Source: Candidatus Peribacteria bacterium (lineage in GTDB: Bacteria; Patescibacteriota; Gracilibacteria; Peribacterales; Peribacteraceae). From it: 64,000 nt of DNA. Position 1 is the stretch's first letter. Each line of letters starts with the position of its first letter. The notes beneath the pieces are model-generated. The model saw only the letters and a list, made by a program, of their open reading frames with translations. It did not search any database and was not told where the DNA came from. The position numbers and the translations under genes are program-made. This document shows, piece by piece, positions 49,999 through 58,746 of this stretch. The stretch covers positions 633,290 through 697,289 of the forward strand of contig JACKFU010000001.1 in NCBI GenBank assembly GCA_020632295.1. The letters run 5' to 3'.

Positions 49999-51623
49999 CA
50001 CAAATTTTTCGACTTATTTAATTCAGACTGCATTGCTTTCGGCACTCTCAGCACGACTTTGATGTCCTCTCCTTTGATGTACACCTTGTCTACGACAGCC
50101 TGAAGAATTTTCCTCTTGTCCTCGTACGTCAGCTTCTCGAAGTTGTCTTTGTATTTTTCTTTTAGAGCCTTCACAGACTCAATCTTTTGCTCTTTAGCTT
50201 CCTCCGTACTCAATTGAGCATTAATTTCTGCAAGCGTTTCCTTCTGCTTTTCAATCTCCTCCTTCGGTATTGCCATTTGTGCTTTGAACTCATCTACAGT
50301 TTCATACGCACCACCTCTATGAGCATCTTTGACTCTCGCAAGTGCTTGCTTCGCTTCTTCCAACGCTTTCTCAGCCATCTCTCGTTCCTCAATCAAAGCA
50401 TGGTACACAGAATCCTTCTTTAGTTCTCGCTGATATTCTGTAAATACCTTCTTGGGATTCTGGAGCAAATGCTCAACGTAATCCCATACGGCTGTACCGA
50501 GAATCTTCTCTGAGATTTGCTTTGCTGGACACTTCTCGTACGTTTTTGTTTTGTTATTTTTCATGCATCGGTAATTCTTAGTTTTCTTCGTTCCCGTGTA
50601 AGGAGTATACGCACATCCACATAGGTCACACATTACCTTGCCTGACAAGAGATAGATGTTCTTCGCATTATTGGAACGCTTTGGAGATGCAAATTTCTTC
50701 TGGGCTTTCTCAAAGAGCTTGGGGTCAATAATGGCAGGACACTCAAATTCCACCCACTTGGAACGAGGGTTAGTGACGTATTTGCCCTTCTCATTCTTCG
50801 ACTGCTTGTTGTAGTAGTATTTCCCTGCATACGTTTCGTTCTTGAGCTTCTTACGCACACTTGGTGGGTCCCAATAGCCAATAGGATTCTTACGTCGCCT
50901 AGATATACCTTTCTTGGTTTTCTTTTTGTCAGCGTTACTTTTCACTTTTAGCTTAGTGAGCTTTGCTGCAATCGTTTCAACGGACTCATCACGCTCTACA
51001 AACCAAACAAACATTTTCCGTACCCACTTCGCCTCTTCCTCATAGATTTTCAACTTTCGAGATGCACGTTTCTTGTCCACGTACTTCTCTTCAATGTGAT
51101 ACCCGAAAGGCTCTTGTCCTCCGACATAGTTTCCTTCCTCGGATGCGCTAATCTTTCCTTCCGTGGTACGAATTTTGATGAGGTTACGCTCAAACTCAGC
51201 TAATACACCGAAAATCTGAAAAACCATCTGTCCTACAGCCGTTGTGTCAAAAGGCTCTGATGCAGACTGGAACATTACTCCCTTCTCAGTAATCTTTTCG
51301 ACTGTTTCCAATAGGAAGCGCATACGTCTGAACAGACGGTCAATACGCCAGACAATCACCACATCAATTTTGCCCTTCTCAATGTCCTGCATCATTTTGT
51401 CGAGAGCAGGACGGTGTCTAAGGGAACCTGAAAAGCCTTCATCCCTGTATACCAGCTTCTCATCAAACACCCATCCATGCGTTGATTCTCTGACCGCAAT
51501 GGCATTCTTACAGTGTTTCAATTGCGTATTGAGTCCAAACCCTTCTTTCGCTTGCTCTTCCGTAGAAACACGAATATACACTGCCACCCGTTGCTTTTGT
51601 GGAGTTTTGTCGTCGCTGTCCAT
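49977..51623 (-). CDS. Large serine recombinase (site-specific integrase)
   Basis: A 548-residue large serine recombinase. Resolvase domain with VAVYIRVSTEEQ (catalytic Ser20) and WRIDRLFRRMRFL, a recombinase domain (GYWDPPSVRKKLKNETYAGK), a zinc ribbon (GKVMCDLCGCAYTPYTG ... KCPAKQ) and a C-terminal coiled coil (EKALEEAKQALARVKDA). Its last eight codons (LCGATSWN) and TGA lie antisense in tRNA-Met, so the end was set by integration at that tRNA. The start is fixed by TATAAT seven bases upstream. It is probably the integrase of the element that ends near 62,916. Confidence 0.93.
   Translation of the reverse strand: MDSDDKTPQKQRVAVYIRVSTEEQAKEGFGLNTQLKHCKNAIAVRESTHGWVFDEKLVYRDEGFSGSLRHRPALDKMMQDIEKGKIDVVIVWRIDRLFRRMRFLLETVEKITEKGVMFQSASEPFDTTAVGQMVFQIFGVLAEFERNLIKIRTTEGKISASEEGNYVGGQEPFGYHIEEKYVDKKRASRKLKIYEEEAKWVRKMFVWFVERDESVETIAAKLTKLKVKSNADKKKTKKGISRRRKNPIGYWDPPSVRKKLKNETYAGKYYYNKQSKNEKGKYVTNPRSKWVEFECPAIIDPKLFEKAQKKFASPKRSNNAKNIYLLSGKVMCDLCGCAYTPYTGTKKTKNYRCMKNNKTKTYEKCPAKQISEKILGTAVWDYVEHLLQNPKKVFTEYQRELKKDSVYHALIEEREMAEKALEEAKQALARVKDAHRGGAYETVDEFKAQMAIPKEEIEKQKETLAEINAQLSTEEAKEQKIESVKALKEKYKDNFEKLTYEDKRKILQAVVDKVYIKGEDIKVVLRVPKAMQSELNKSKNLCGATSWN
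49990..49998. repeat. Putative attL core GTGGCACCA
   Basis: Last nine bases of tRNA-Met. The same nine bases occur at 62908-62916. Confidence 0.55.
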
Positions 51624-51630
51624 GTTCACA

Positions 51631-51660
51631 ATTATAAAGGCAGTAGGTCTGGAATCATAA
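51631..51660 (-). promoter_or_regulatory. Leaderless promoter of the large serine recombinase
   Basis: Minus strand: TTATGA (51660-51655), an 18-bp spacer, TATAAT (51636-51631), then TGTGAAC and ATG. Confidence 0.65.
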
Positions 51661-52079
51661 GCAGAATACATCGTCAATACCATCGGTACCGTCGGAACCA
51701 CGCCCTACACAGTTCATAGTGCTTCATAGCATGAGCCGAAACTCCTTCGGCTATATTGATGCCCCAGACGGAATCGGCGTTGTCATAGGGGTACTAAGAG
51801 CTGTGACATCTGCATAATCAATCGTTATGCGGCCTCTACCATTCGTTTTTCGTGCCAATAGCACCAAGTACATGAACAGAGCTACCGTCTGTTAGAATCC
51901 GATTGTAAATGAAGTAGTCCACTGGTAGCAGTTAGAATGTTCGAGTGAGACTACCTGAGTCCATCAAGGGAATTCCCGAAGCGGTGAAAGAGGCATCTCG
52001 ATTCGTAGTTGCCCTGGTGGCTGGCATCATCGCTTCTGAGCGTGTCGAAATAAACACAGCATTAGGACAAGAAATGTGC
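51661..52079. other. Intergenic region between recombinase and HExxH gene
   Basis: About 420 bp without a supported gene. ACATCGTCAATACC then TCGGT (51668-51687) nearly repeats the 3' end of the primase-helicase gene (58778-58797). A 28-codon frame (MSRNSFGYIDAPDGIGVV...) near 51731-51817 is too short to call. Confidence 0.5.
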
Positions 52080-52085
52080 TATAAT
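52077..52085 (+). promoter_or_regulatory. Extended -10 promoter of the HExxH/helical-repeat gene
   Basis: TGC followed by TATAAT (52080-52085), with no good -35. The transcript would start near 52092, which rules out a GTG at 51945 and supports ATG 52113. The string TGCTATAATAGCTACAGA resembles TGCTATAATCCTTACAGA at 61368. Confidence 0.7.
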
Positions 52086-52112
52086 AGCTACAGAAACACA
52101 CAAATAACCACT

Positions 52113-55100
52113 ATGGCTGAAAAATTTCAACCATCACCTGATGACGGCAAGGAGCAAGTTGGAGATGAAGCTAAAAAGAAATTGGAAGACATGAAAGAGT
52201 CAGTGGAAGAACAGCTCGATGTGCTCATTGAGGAGTGTGGGAAGCGTTTTCCCGAAATGAAGAATTTGCGCAGAACGAAAGAGGCATCCTTGGAGTTCAC
52301 ATATGGTCAGCACGAAGTTACCGCACAACTGGCACAGGGTCTTGAATTGATGTCTATAGAATTGCTTGGTAAACGATTACAGTTCTCCAGCTTCCCTATT
52401 ACTGCAAACAAATTTCACAGAGTGCTCGACAATACAATTACTACTGTTACCCAAGTGAATGTATTTGAGAAAGAATCTGGAGGTAAAGTGACCGACATGG
52501 TGGCTGAGGATGGGTACAGAATCAGATTCTCTACAACGAAAGGAGATGCACAAGAAACTTATGTTGCGACTCCAAGAAGCATACTAAAAGTAGTAAGGCC
52601 TAGAGGCAGCTTCTTTACATTTGAGGATGAGAAAAAAGTCGCACAACTGAAATCCGAACTGCAGAAGCTCAAAGACGAATCTGCAAAACAAAAACCACCA
52701 GCATTTGATTACTTAGAAGAGAAATGGAGAACGGTGGCTCAAAGAGGATGGCGAGAGAAAAAGTTTGACGATGAAATCCGTGGCCTACGTATTAAAATAG
52801 AGAATCTGGAGGACAAGAAACAAACACGGCTTCTTCAGCGCAAAGATGGCACAGTCATTACGGAAGCCAAAAGGGGCTATGGCGAAGGCTTTAAGAGGGA
52901 ATACAAAGTAGACGATGCAATCGTTGAGCAAACCTATTCTATGAGTGATGATTCAGTTCCTCGTCTCTGGCTGGAGAAAGAAGAGCGCAAAAAAGACAGC
53001 TACAAGAAACAATCTGAATACAACCAACAGGAACAATTAGTGGAGGTTGAGGAAGAAAAAGGAGCAAAGGCTACAGTAGACCATTTCGCAGGAGGAAGGC
53101 TATACCTTCGAAGAACATTGGAAGGAAAATGGCCGAGCAGAAAGGAGACACAAAGACTGTATGCTTACGAGGAAGATGGAAAACAAAAATTCCTTGACCC
53201 CTACAGCAAGATGCAGCAGAGGGTTGATGAGTTTGAAAAGAAAATGAAGGAGTTAACAGACAGCAGAGAATTCATTCTAGCAAAGGACAAAGAACGTTCG
53301 GAGATGTACTACAAGAAACAAGATGAACTGAAGAAGATGCTTGAAACTGAAGCGGTAAAAGATGCTGAAGCAGTGATTCAGCACCTGAAGACTAAAGAAG
53401 ATTATGATTTGTTCGAAGAGGTGTTTATTTTGCCTGGGATGCCTTCGCCTTATAAAGAATTTCTTGGAAGGGTTAATTATGAACCTCTTGACCATCAAAA
53501 ATATGAGTGTTTGAAGCAAATAAGGCTGCATGGAAGAAGGCTGTATGGTTTGGACACAGTAATGGATGAATGGGAACGCAGAAACCCTGAACACAACCTC
53601 GAAGAAGAACTGTTTACTGAATACCAGGGTGTCATCGGAGATGAATTTGATGAATACATCGCACTCAAACCACTTGCTATGCAAAAACTGTCGGAAATGT
53701 TGCCTGAACTATTGCAGGGCATGGAAATGATGCCCCCTCAGATTTTTAGAGTAATTCCTCCGTCAAAAAAGTATGTGCTTGCTGGACTAAAGAAAGAACG
53801 TTCCATTCTGGCAAGAAACAAGAAGCCTGATGACCCTGGTGAGATGGGTGGGTTCTACATTGATAGCATGAAAGCCATGTGGCTTACGGAACTGAGCGCT
53901 GACTTTGGCATAGGCAGAGTGTGGAGACATGAGCGAGTGCATCACGATGATGCAAATGATTATGATGGTTATGAAGAAGACAGACCAAGGCAGGAAAGGA
54001 ATTGGGAACGCCAATTCCACGGCGGAAGAGATGTTTATATGGGCAAAGAATGGTACGAACCGTTTGCAGACGGTCAAGAAGCTCAGTTTGCAAGACGGTA
54101 TGGCAGACACAGCATCGAAGAAGACAAAGCCACTGTAGGGGCAATGCAAGACCATGTGAGCACCAGAGAAGAACTTCAAGGCAGAGCAAAAGAGAAAACA
54201 TTACTCAGAGCGAAGATGGAAGAAATGGACAGGTACTACTATTTGCTCTCACTGGGAAGATGGGATGAGCAAGCCAGAAGCGACCTAAATAGTGGTGTCA
54301 TCGAAAAAAGAGGCAGAGAGTATTGGGACGAGCGCGAAAAGGACGGAGACTTCGACAAGCCGGAGTGTAAAACATTGGAAGGATATTTCGCGTTTGACAC
54401 ATTCATGGCAAATCAGAATGCAGCACTGAAGAAGTTACGAGAAGATGGCAAGAATGAAGTAGTAATTGACATCTACCGAATTGCCACAGTAGGTAAGCAA
54501 GACGGTGAAAAGTACCATCCTGAAGCAATCAGTTTTTACGAAAAACTACAGAGTACAGAGCAACACAATCCGTACAATTTGCGTTTCTATGAATCATTGC
54601 AAGCAGCATGCAAAACGCATTCGAGAGCAGAAAAGGCATTTGATACCAACGCTGTTCTAGTACCTGTCTTAGAGAGGCGGTTGAAACTCTTGCCGGAAAT
54701 AGACCATCAACCATCGTACTACTCAGAACTCATAGGCATATATAGAAGTAATGGTAATCAAGAAGAAGCATCTGAGCTACTTGCGAAAGCGATTCAGTTC
54801 TACCCGCATGACCTTACGTTACAACGGCAAGAAATTGATTACCTTCAGCTCAGCGACAAACAGAAAGCTGTTGAACATGCTGAGAAGTTATATACCACTT
54901 CCAAGATGTCTGAAGACAGGCGAAGGCTAGCTACAATGTATGCCAAAGCTGGGAAGTACGCAGATGTTGTTACTCTCTATGAACCGCACTTTGCAGACGA
55001 CATGAAGTCGTTCATAAGTGTTCTGCATGCAGAGGGACAAAATGAAAGCATCCACAAAACCTGTGCGACGTATTTGTCCCAAAATTTAGAGGCAGACAAA

Positions 55101-55682
55101 GCACTTGAAGCTTACACAGCTTTTGTTGCTGCCCATGGAAAAGAAGATGATGTGAAAGCGCTTGTCAGGCTATGTAAAGGCATTCCCAACGATGCTCCAG
55201 AGAAAGCGAAGTTTATGCTACGCCTAGGACGATTCTATGCGGACAAGGAGATGTTTGACGATGCAGAGAAAACTTATGCAGAGGTGGCAAAGCAGCATCC
55301 TGAGGAGGATGATGCGGCTGTAGCACTCGTAATATTTCACAGAAGCAGAGCAAGAGAATTGAGCAAGAAACAATCAGAACGAGCAATGGAACATGCACAA
55401 AAAGCTGAAGCCTTCCTCAAAAAACGCTTTCTCGACGACCAGACTATTGAGAGGGGATGGGAATACTATTTGAGTGCTGAAGCTATTGGTAAAGAAAACA
55501 AGACTGCCGCCCTGAAGTTGGTCTGTGGCAGTGAAAAATGTAAAAAACAATACGAGAATTTAGTTGAAGGTCGTGAGTATATTAGGGTTGCACAATTCTC
55601 TAGTAGATTCACTTTTGGAGACATTTCTCGGTTTGAGGCGATGCAGAGGGAGTTGCAGGAACAGAATGAAAAAGACGACTGA
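52113..55682 (+). CDS. Large HExxH protein with C-terminal helical repeats
   Basis: About 1189 residues, soluble, highly charged. The N-terminal 500 residues include coiled coil (EFEKKMKELTDSREFILAKD). HERVH at 606-610 fits the HExxH zinc motif, and acidic IEEDKAT (about 668-674) may give a third ligand. The C-terminal 350 residues look like TPR-type helix pairs (LGRFYADKEMFDDAEKTYAE, RRLATMYAKAGKYADVVTLY). I know no family with this layout; a metallopeptidase with a protein-binding scaffold is a motif-based guess. It is the largest cargo gene of the element and is expressed from an extended -10 promoter. Confidence 0.78.
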   Translation: MAEKFQPSPDDGKEQVGDEAKKKLEDMKESVEEQLDVLIEECGKRFPEMKNLRRTKEASLEFTYGQHEVTAQLAQGLELMSIELLGKRLQFSSFPITANKFHRVLDNTITTVTQVNVFEKESGGKVTDMVAEDGYRIRFSTTKGDAQETYVATPRSILKVVRPRGSFFTFEDEKKVAQLKSELQKLKDESAKQKPPAFDYLEEKWRTVAQRGWREKKFDDEIRGLRIKIENLEDKKQTRLLQRKDGTVITEAKRGYGEGFKREYKVDDAIVEQTYSMSDDSVPRLWLEKEERKKDSYKKQSEYNQQEQLVEVEEEKGAKATVDHFAGGRLYLRRTLEGKWPSRKETQRLYAYEEDGKQKFLDPYSKMQQRVDEFEKKMKELTDSREFILAKDKERSEMYYKKQDELKKMLETEAVKDAEAVIQHLKTKEDYDLFEEVFILPGMPSPYKEFLGRVNYEPLDHQKYECLKQIRLHGRRLYGLDTVMDEWERRNPEHNLEEELFTEYQGVIGDEFDEYIALKPLAMQKLSEMLPELLQGMEMMPPQIFRVIPPSKKYVLAGLKKERSILARNKKPDDPGEMGGFYIDSMKAMWLTELSADFGIGRVWRHERVHHDDANDYDGYEEDRPRQERNWERQFHGGRDVYMGKEWYEPFADGQEAQFARRYGRHSIEEDKATVGAMQDHVSTREELQGRAKEKTLLRAKMEEMDRYYYLLSLGRWDEQARSDLNSGVIEKRGREYWDEREKDGDFDKPECKTLEGYFAFDTFMANQNAALKKLREDGKNEVVIDIYRIATVGKQDGEKYHPEAISFYEKLQSTEQHNPYNLRFYESLQAACKTHSRAEKAFDTNAVLVPVLERRLKLLPEIDHQPSYYSELIGIYRSNGNQEEASELLAKAIQFYPHDLTLQRQEIDYLQLSDKQKAVEHAEKLYTTSKMSEDRRRLATMYAKAGKYADVVTLYEPHFADDMKSFISVLHAEGQNESIHKTCATYLSQNLEADKALEAYTAFVAAHGKEDDVKALVRLCKGIPNDAPEKAKFMLRLGRFYADKEMFDDAEKTYAEVAKQHPEEDDAAVALVIFHRSRARELSKKQSERAMEHAQKAEAFLKKRFLDDQTIERGWEYYLSAEAIGKENKTAALKLVCGSEKCKKQYENLVEGREYIRVAQFSSRFTFGDISRFEAMQRELQEQNEKDD

Positions 55683-55695
55683 CGTACGAGAATGA

Positions 55696-57081
55696 TTAAC
55701 GCTTCCGCATACATACAAAAGTCACATAATCCCGTTTGTCGGAATTCGCAGTAGCCCAATCACTCAGGTATTCATCCCAAGCATTTTTCCTGATGCTCTC
55801 AACCCATCCATATGAAATACCGTGGTCTCCACTCTGCGTTTCCTTCGTCCAAACGTAGAGTAGTTTCGGGTACGAGGAGTACCACTTTTCAAGCTCTGTA
55901 CGCACTGAAGCCACTTGGTATTTCGAGGGCAAATCTCCTCCGTTCTCGTAGCAGTAGCTATAAGCATCGTGCCATGACACATTGCCGTGCCTCCTGAAGT
56001 AGAAATAGCAGTCTTTGTCTGTGAGAATGGGGCAATCTTTCGCTTCCTGCTTGGCAATCGCTTCTTTCCTTGCCTCATTTCCCTTGCTTCTGTCTCCTGC
56101 AATGGTGTCCCATGATGCAGTAATGGTCTTAGTGCATTGAATCTCCTGTGCAGTACTGCCGTAGAGTTCATAGGTCAGGAGCTTGCAACCCTTGGGCAGT
56201 TTGATGTCGAAAACATCACTGCCCTTTAGGTTGTCTGCTCGACCAGTTGCTTCGCTATACCTGTTCTGGGAAATACGAAAGTCCAGTACTACCTTACCGT
56301 CTCGCTCAAACGTTTTTCTCTTGCGAAGCGACCCTCTAAGCACATCATCAAACAGGTACTTGTTCCGCAACGTCTCAATCTCGCTGAAGTCATGCTTGAG
56401 AGCTTCGGGATGGAACAGCAGCAAGCTGGTCTCTACTGTGCCATCCTTTGGAACGGGTAGCGTGTTTTCGTAGGCGAAGTTCTCGGCAGTGATTTTGTTA
56501 ATGGGCAGCTTCTTCACTTTTTCGGGCAATAGGTCGTACCATCGGCTGTAATCTATACCTCCATCGTCTTCATGCTCAGGATTGAGCACAGAAACTGAAA
56601 ACACGTTTACATCTATGTGTGTTCCCTTCCAGAGATTCGTATGAATTGTTGCTCGTACTTCTCCCTGTCCTGCGTACTCACCCTCAATGTCGAACTGAAG
56701 CTCGGTAAATGGGCGTTCCACTTTTATAGTCTCTGATGTTTTCTTCTTGCTCGGTGCAGTTGCAGTTACATAAATAGAGTGTTCGCCTGACGTAAATGGT
56801 GAGAGCGTGGTGCTGAATGTACCGCTTGCTGTTACTGGTACGGTCTTGCCATCTACTTTTACTTTCGCTCTCGGCTCTGTTTCTCCTGTAATCGTTGCGG
56901 AATCACACTCTATAGTGATGCGTTTCGGGACGGTCAGCTTTAGTACCGTTGTTTGCTCCTCTATAGCAGGAGCAGGAGAATACAACTGCTCAGGTTCTGT
57001 TTCAGGTTCCTGTGGAGCAGAGCTTTGGCATCCTGCAAGTGCAAGGGTTATGGCAAAGAGAACGAGTGGATGATGCTTCAT
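55696..57081 (-). CDS. Lipoprotein with Ig-like domain
   Basis: A 461-residue lipoprotein: lipobox LALAGC (Cys18), a Pro/Glu linker, an Ig-like beta domain with TITGETEPRAKVKVDGKTVP and TSGEHSIYVTATAPSKKKT, a beta-rich middle, and a C-terminal part with CPILTDKDCYFYFRRHGNVS and YSYCYENGGDLPSKYQVASV that resembles a short surface-binding module. Function unknown. It is divergent from the XRE gene and likely controlled by it through the shared operator. Confidence 0.78.
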   Translation of the reverse strand: MKHHPLVLFAITLALAGCQSSAPQEPETEPEQLYSPAPAIEEQTTVLKLTVPKRITIECDSATITGETEPRAKVKVDGKTVPVTASGTFSTTLSPFTSGEHSIYVTATAPSKKKTSETIKVERPFTELQFDIEGEYAGQGEVRATIHTNLWKGTHIDVNVFSVSVLNPEHEDDGGIDYSRWYDLLPEKVKKLPINKITAENFAYENTLPVPKDGTVETSLLLFHPEALKHDFSEIETLRNKYLFDDVLRGSLRKRKTFERDGKVVLDFRISQNRYSEATGRADNLKGSDVFDIKLPKGCKLLTYELYGSTAQEIQCTKTITASWDTIAGDRSKGNEARKEAIAKQEAKDCPILTDKDCYFYFRRHGNVSWHDAYSYCYENGGDLPSKYQVASVRTELEKWYSSYPKLLYVWTKETQSGDHGISYGWVESIRKNAWDEYLSDWATANSDKRDYVTFVCMRKR

Positions 57082-57100
57082 AATATGAGGGGAATACACA

Positions 57101-57123
57101 ACCATAGTATGCAATACCATGGT
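57101..57123. promoter_or_regulatory. Putative XRE operator (imperfect palindrome)
   Basis: ACCATAGTATGCAATACCAT plus GGT is an imperfect 23-bp inverted repeat (ACCAT/ATGGT, GTAT/ATAC). It overlaps a TTGAAT/CATACT promoter facing the lipoprotein gene and sits upstream of the XRE promoter (TTCAAG, 16 bp, CATAAT, seven bases to ATG 57164). Confidence 0.55.
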
Positions 57124-57163
57124 TAGTATTCAAGTAAACGCATACAAAGCCATAATGGTTTGA

Positions 57164-57391
57164 ATGGCGAAAGCAGATATTCGCATCAAACTCGGCAAAC
57201 GCATGCGTCAGCTCAGGGCAGAGCAAGGTCTTACGCAACAGGAACTGGCAAAGCGGTCTGGTCTTAGCCTCCCGTATATTCAGATGCTTGAGGGCATCGA
57301 ACCCAAACGCAGAAGGAGTGCAACCATTGTGACGTTGGAAAAGCTCAGCGATGGCTTCGGTGTTTCACTCTCTAAACTGCTCGACTTCTGA
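57164..57391 (+). CDS. XRE-family HTH regulator
   Basis: A 75-residue Cro/C1-type protein that is only an HTH domain: GKRMRQLRAEQGLTQQELAK and RSGLSLPYIQMLEGIEPKRR hold helices 2 and 3. It probably represses itself and the divergent lipoprotein through the palindrome at 57101. The ATG lies seven bases after a CATAAT box, so the message may be leaderless. Confidence 0.92.
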   Translation: MAKADIRIKLGKRMRQLRAEQGLTQQELAKRSGLSLPYIQMLEGIEPKRRRSATIVTLEKLSDGFGVSLSKLLDF

Positions 57392-57498
57392 GTGGCAGCT
57401 TAGAACCTTGTAATCGCATTTTTTCTTTAGTGTTAAAGGAAATCTCTGTGTAACCATATGAGGAAATAAATTTGTTCATATGAAACGGCAACGACGAA

Positions 57499-58251
57499 TC
57501 AGACTATTTTGAGTGCTTCGTTACGCTTCTCCACCCCTCCGTACGAGTACACTCCTCTATAGACGTTGCTGTTATGGATGTAATGCACGGTGCAGGGCAG
57601 CCACAGGCGACCCTTGGGAGCTTCAATGTCCTGTTCGTTGAGCATGTTGGCAATCTTTGCGTACGAGAGTCGTTTGCCCTGTTTGGGCTTCCTACGAGAG
57701 CGGAAGATGCAACGGACAATCTCAGCTTCATTTTCTTGCACTCTCAGCTCCCCATTCACAAGCCTGTACCCATAAGGAGCACCTCCACCTGAGTATTTAC
57801 CTGTCTCTGCTTTCTTTACTCGTCCCTGCTGAAGCCTCCGAGCAATAAGTGAACGCTCAAACTCGCTGATTGCTCCTCGTATTTGTCGGTACATTGTTCT
57901 GGTCGGGTCTTTACTGCATAGGTCAGGTTCATCTACAGAGACAAGCTGTACGTTCCGTTTTCGAAGCTCCATGAGCATTGTCTCCTGAAGAATGAGGTCG
58001 CGAGCGAGCCTGTCCATTCTGAGAATTATAACGTGTTGGATGTCGGGATTCGCTTCGACGAACACGATGAGGTCGCTCCACAGGGCGCGGTTGGCATCGG
58101 CTCCTGACACACCTTCCTCCGCAAAGCATCGGAGGACGGCATAGTCGTTCTGCTCTGCGAACTTGGAAATCAAGCTCCGTTGGACATCGAGTCCGTAGGA
58201 ACCCTCCTTGTCCATAGAGCATCGGCAGTAGGCTACGGCTGGTACTGGCAT
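57499..58251 (-). CDS. Serine recombinase, resolvase/invertase type
   Basis: A 250-residue serine recombinase: AVAYCRCSMDKEG gives catalytic Ser12, RMDRLARDLIL the Arg motif, and SEFERSLIARRLQQGRVKKA the E-helix, then a short recombinase domain (GGGAPYGYRLVNGELRVQEN). It lacks the zinc ribbon and coiled coil of the large recombinase in this element, so it may resolve, invert or serve another site. Start chosen at MPVPAVAY; the preceding leader CTTTCCCCTATTTCCTT is pyrimidine-rich. It follows the 89-aa gene by 19 bp. Confidence 0.9.
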   Translation of the reverse strand: MPVPAVAYCRCSMDKEGSYGLDVQRSLISKFAEQNDYAVLRCFAEEGVSGADANRALWSDLIVFVEANPDIQHVIILRMDRLARDLILQETMLMELRKRNVQLVSVDEPDLCSKDPTRTMYRQIRGAISEFERSLIARRLQQGRVKKAETGKYSGGGAPYGYRLVNGELRVQENEAEIVRCIFRSRRKPKQGKRLSYAKIANMLNEQDIEAPKGRLWLPCTVHYIHNSNVYRGVYSYGGVEKRNEALKIV

Positions 58252-58270
58252 AAGGAAATAGGGGAAAGAA

Positions 58271-58540
58271 TTAAGAGGCATGCTTGCGGCGCTGCTGCTT
58301 CCACTTGGCTCTGTACTTGGCGTTCTCCTTCTTCCACTCATCCATTGCAAAGTCTGCTGCTCTCTTTTTCTTGTAGCTCTGTTCCTTCTGGCCCCGCTTG
58401 CTCAAGATGTCGCTCTCGTAATAGAGCCTCTCGGCTTCTTTGCGAATCAAGCGCATTCGCTCAAGGTGCTCCTCCATTTTTGGAGTCCTTTGGGGAACGG
58501 AGGGAGCCATCTGCATTTGGGGTAGCACAAATCCCGCCAA
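58271..58540 (-). CDS. Small basic coiled-coil protein upstream of recombinase
   Basis: An 89-residue basic helical protein (RMRLIRKEAERLYYESDILS, MDEWKKENAKYRAKWKQQRR). No family recognised. Its promoter (TTGATT, 16 bp, TATAAT) and an AGGAG about nine bases before a TTG codon support the TTG start; an ATG at 58516 is the alternative. It probably forms an operon with the recombinase. Confidence 0.6.
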   Translation of the reverse strand: MAGFVLPQMQMAPSVPQRTPKMEEHLERMRLIRKEAERLYYESDILSKRGQKEQSYKKKRAADFAMDEWKKENAKYRAKWKQQRRKHAS

Positions 58541-58584
58541 CCTCGGTTTCTCCTGAAGAAACGTTGGGGCGGTGCTATATGGGT

Positions 58585-58612
58585 ATTATAAAGTCGGTGG
58601 TGCTGGAATCAA
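58585..58612 (-). promoter_or_regulatory. Promoter of the 89-aa/recombinase pair
   Basis: Minus strand: TTGATT (58612-58607), a 16-bp spacer, TATAAT (58590-58585). A stem GGGAAGC/GCTTCCC (58627-58655) lies just upstream and may end the primase-helicase transcript; a G9 run lies near 58666. Confidence 0.65.
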
Positions 58613-58746
58613 AGGTTTTTGTCTAAGGGAAGCCCTGAAGACCATAGAGCTTCCCTGTGACGATTGGGGGGGGGTGGGTATATGACAAAGTGACCACTTT
58701 TCGATGCTTTTCAAAATAGAATACATGCCTGTCAAATCAGGGAACT

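Noticed and set aside
51731..51817. 28-codon frame MSRNSFGYIDAPDG...
   Set aside because: Too short, no clear promoter or ribosome site, and no similarity noticed.
51945..52112. Earlier GTG start for the 1189-aa gene
   Set aside because: The TATAAT at 52080 lies inside that stretch, so the main transcript would begin after it; the extra residues also look unlike the rest.
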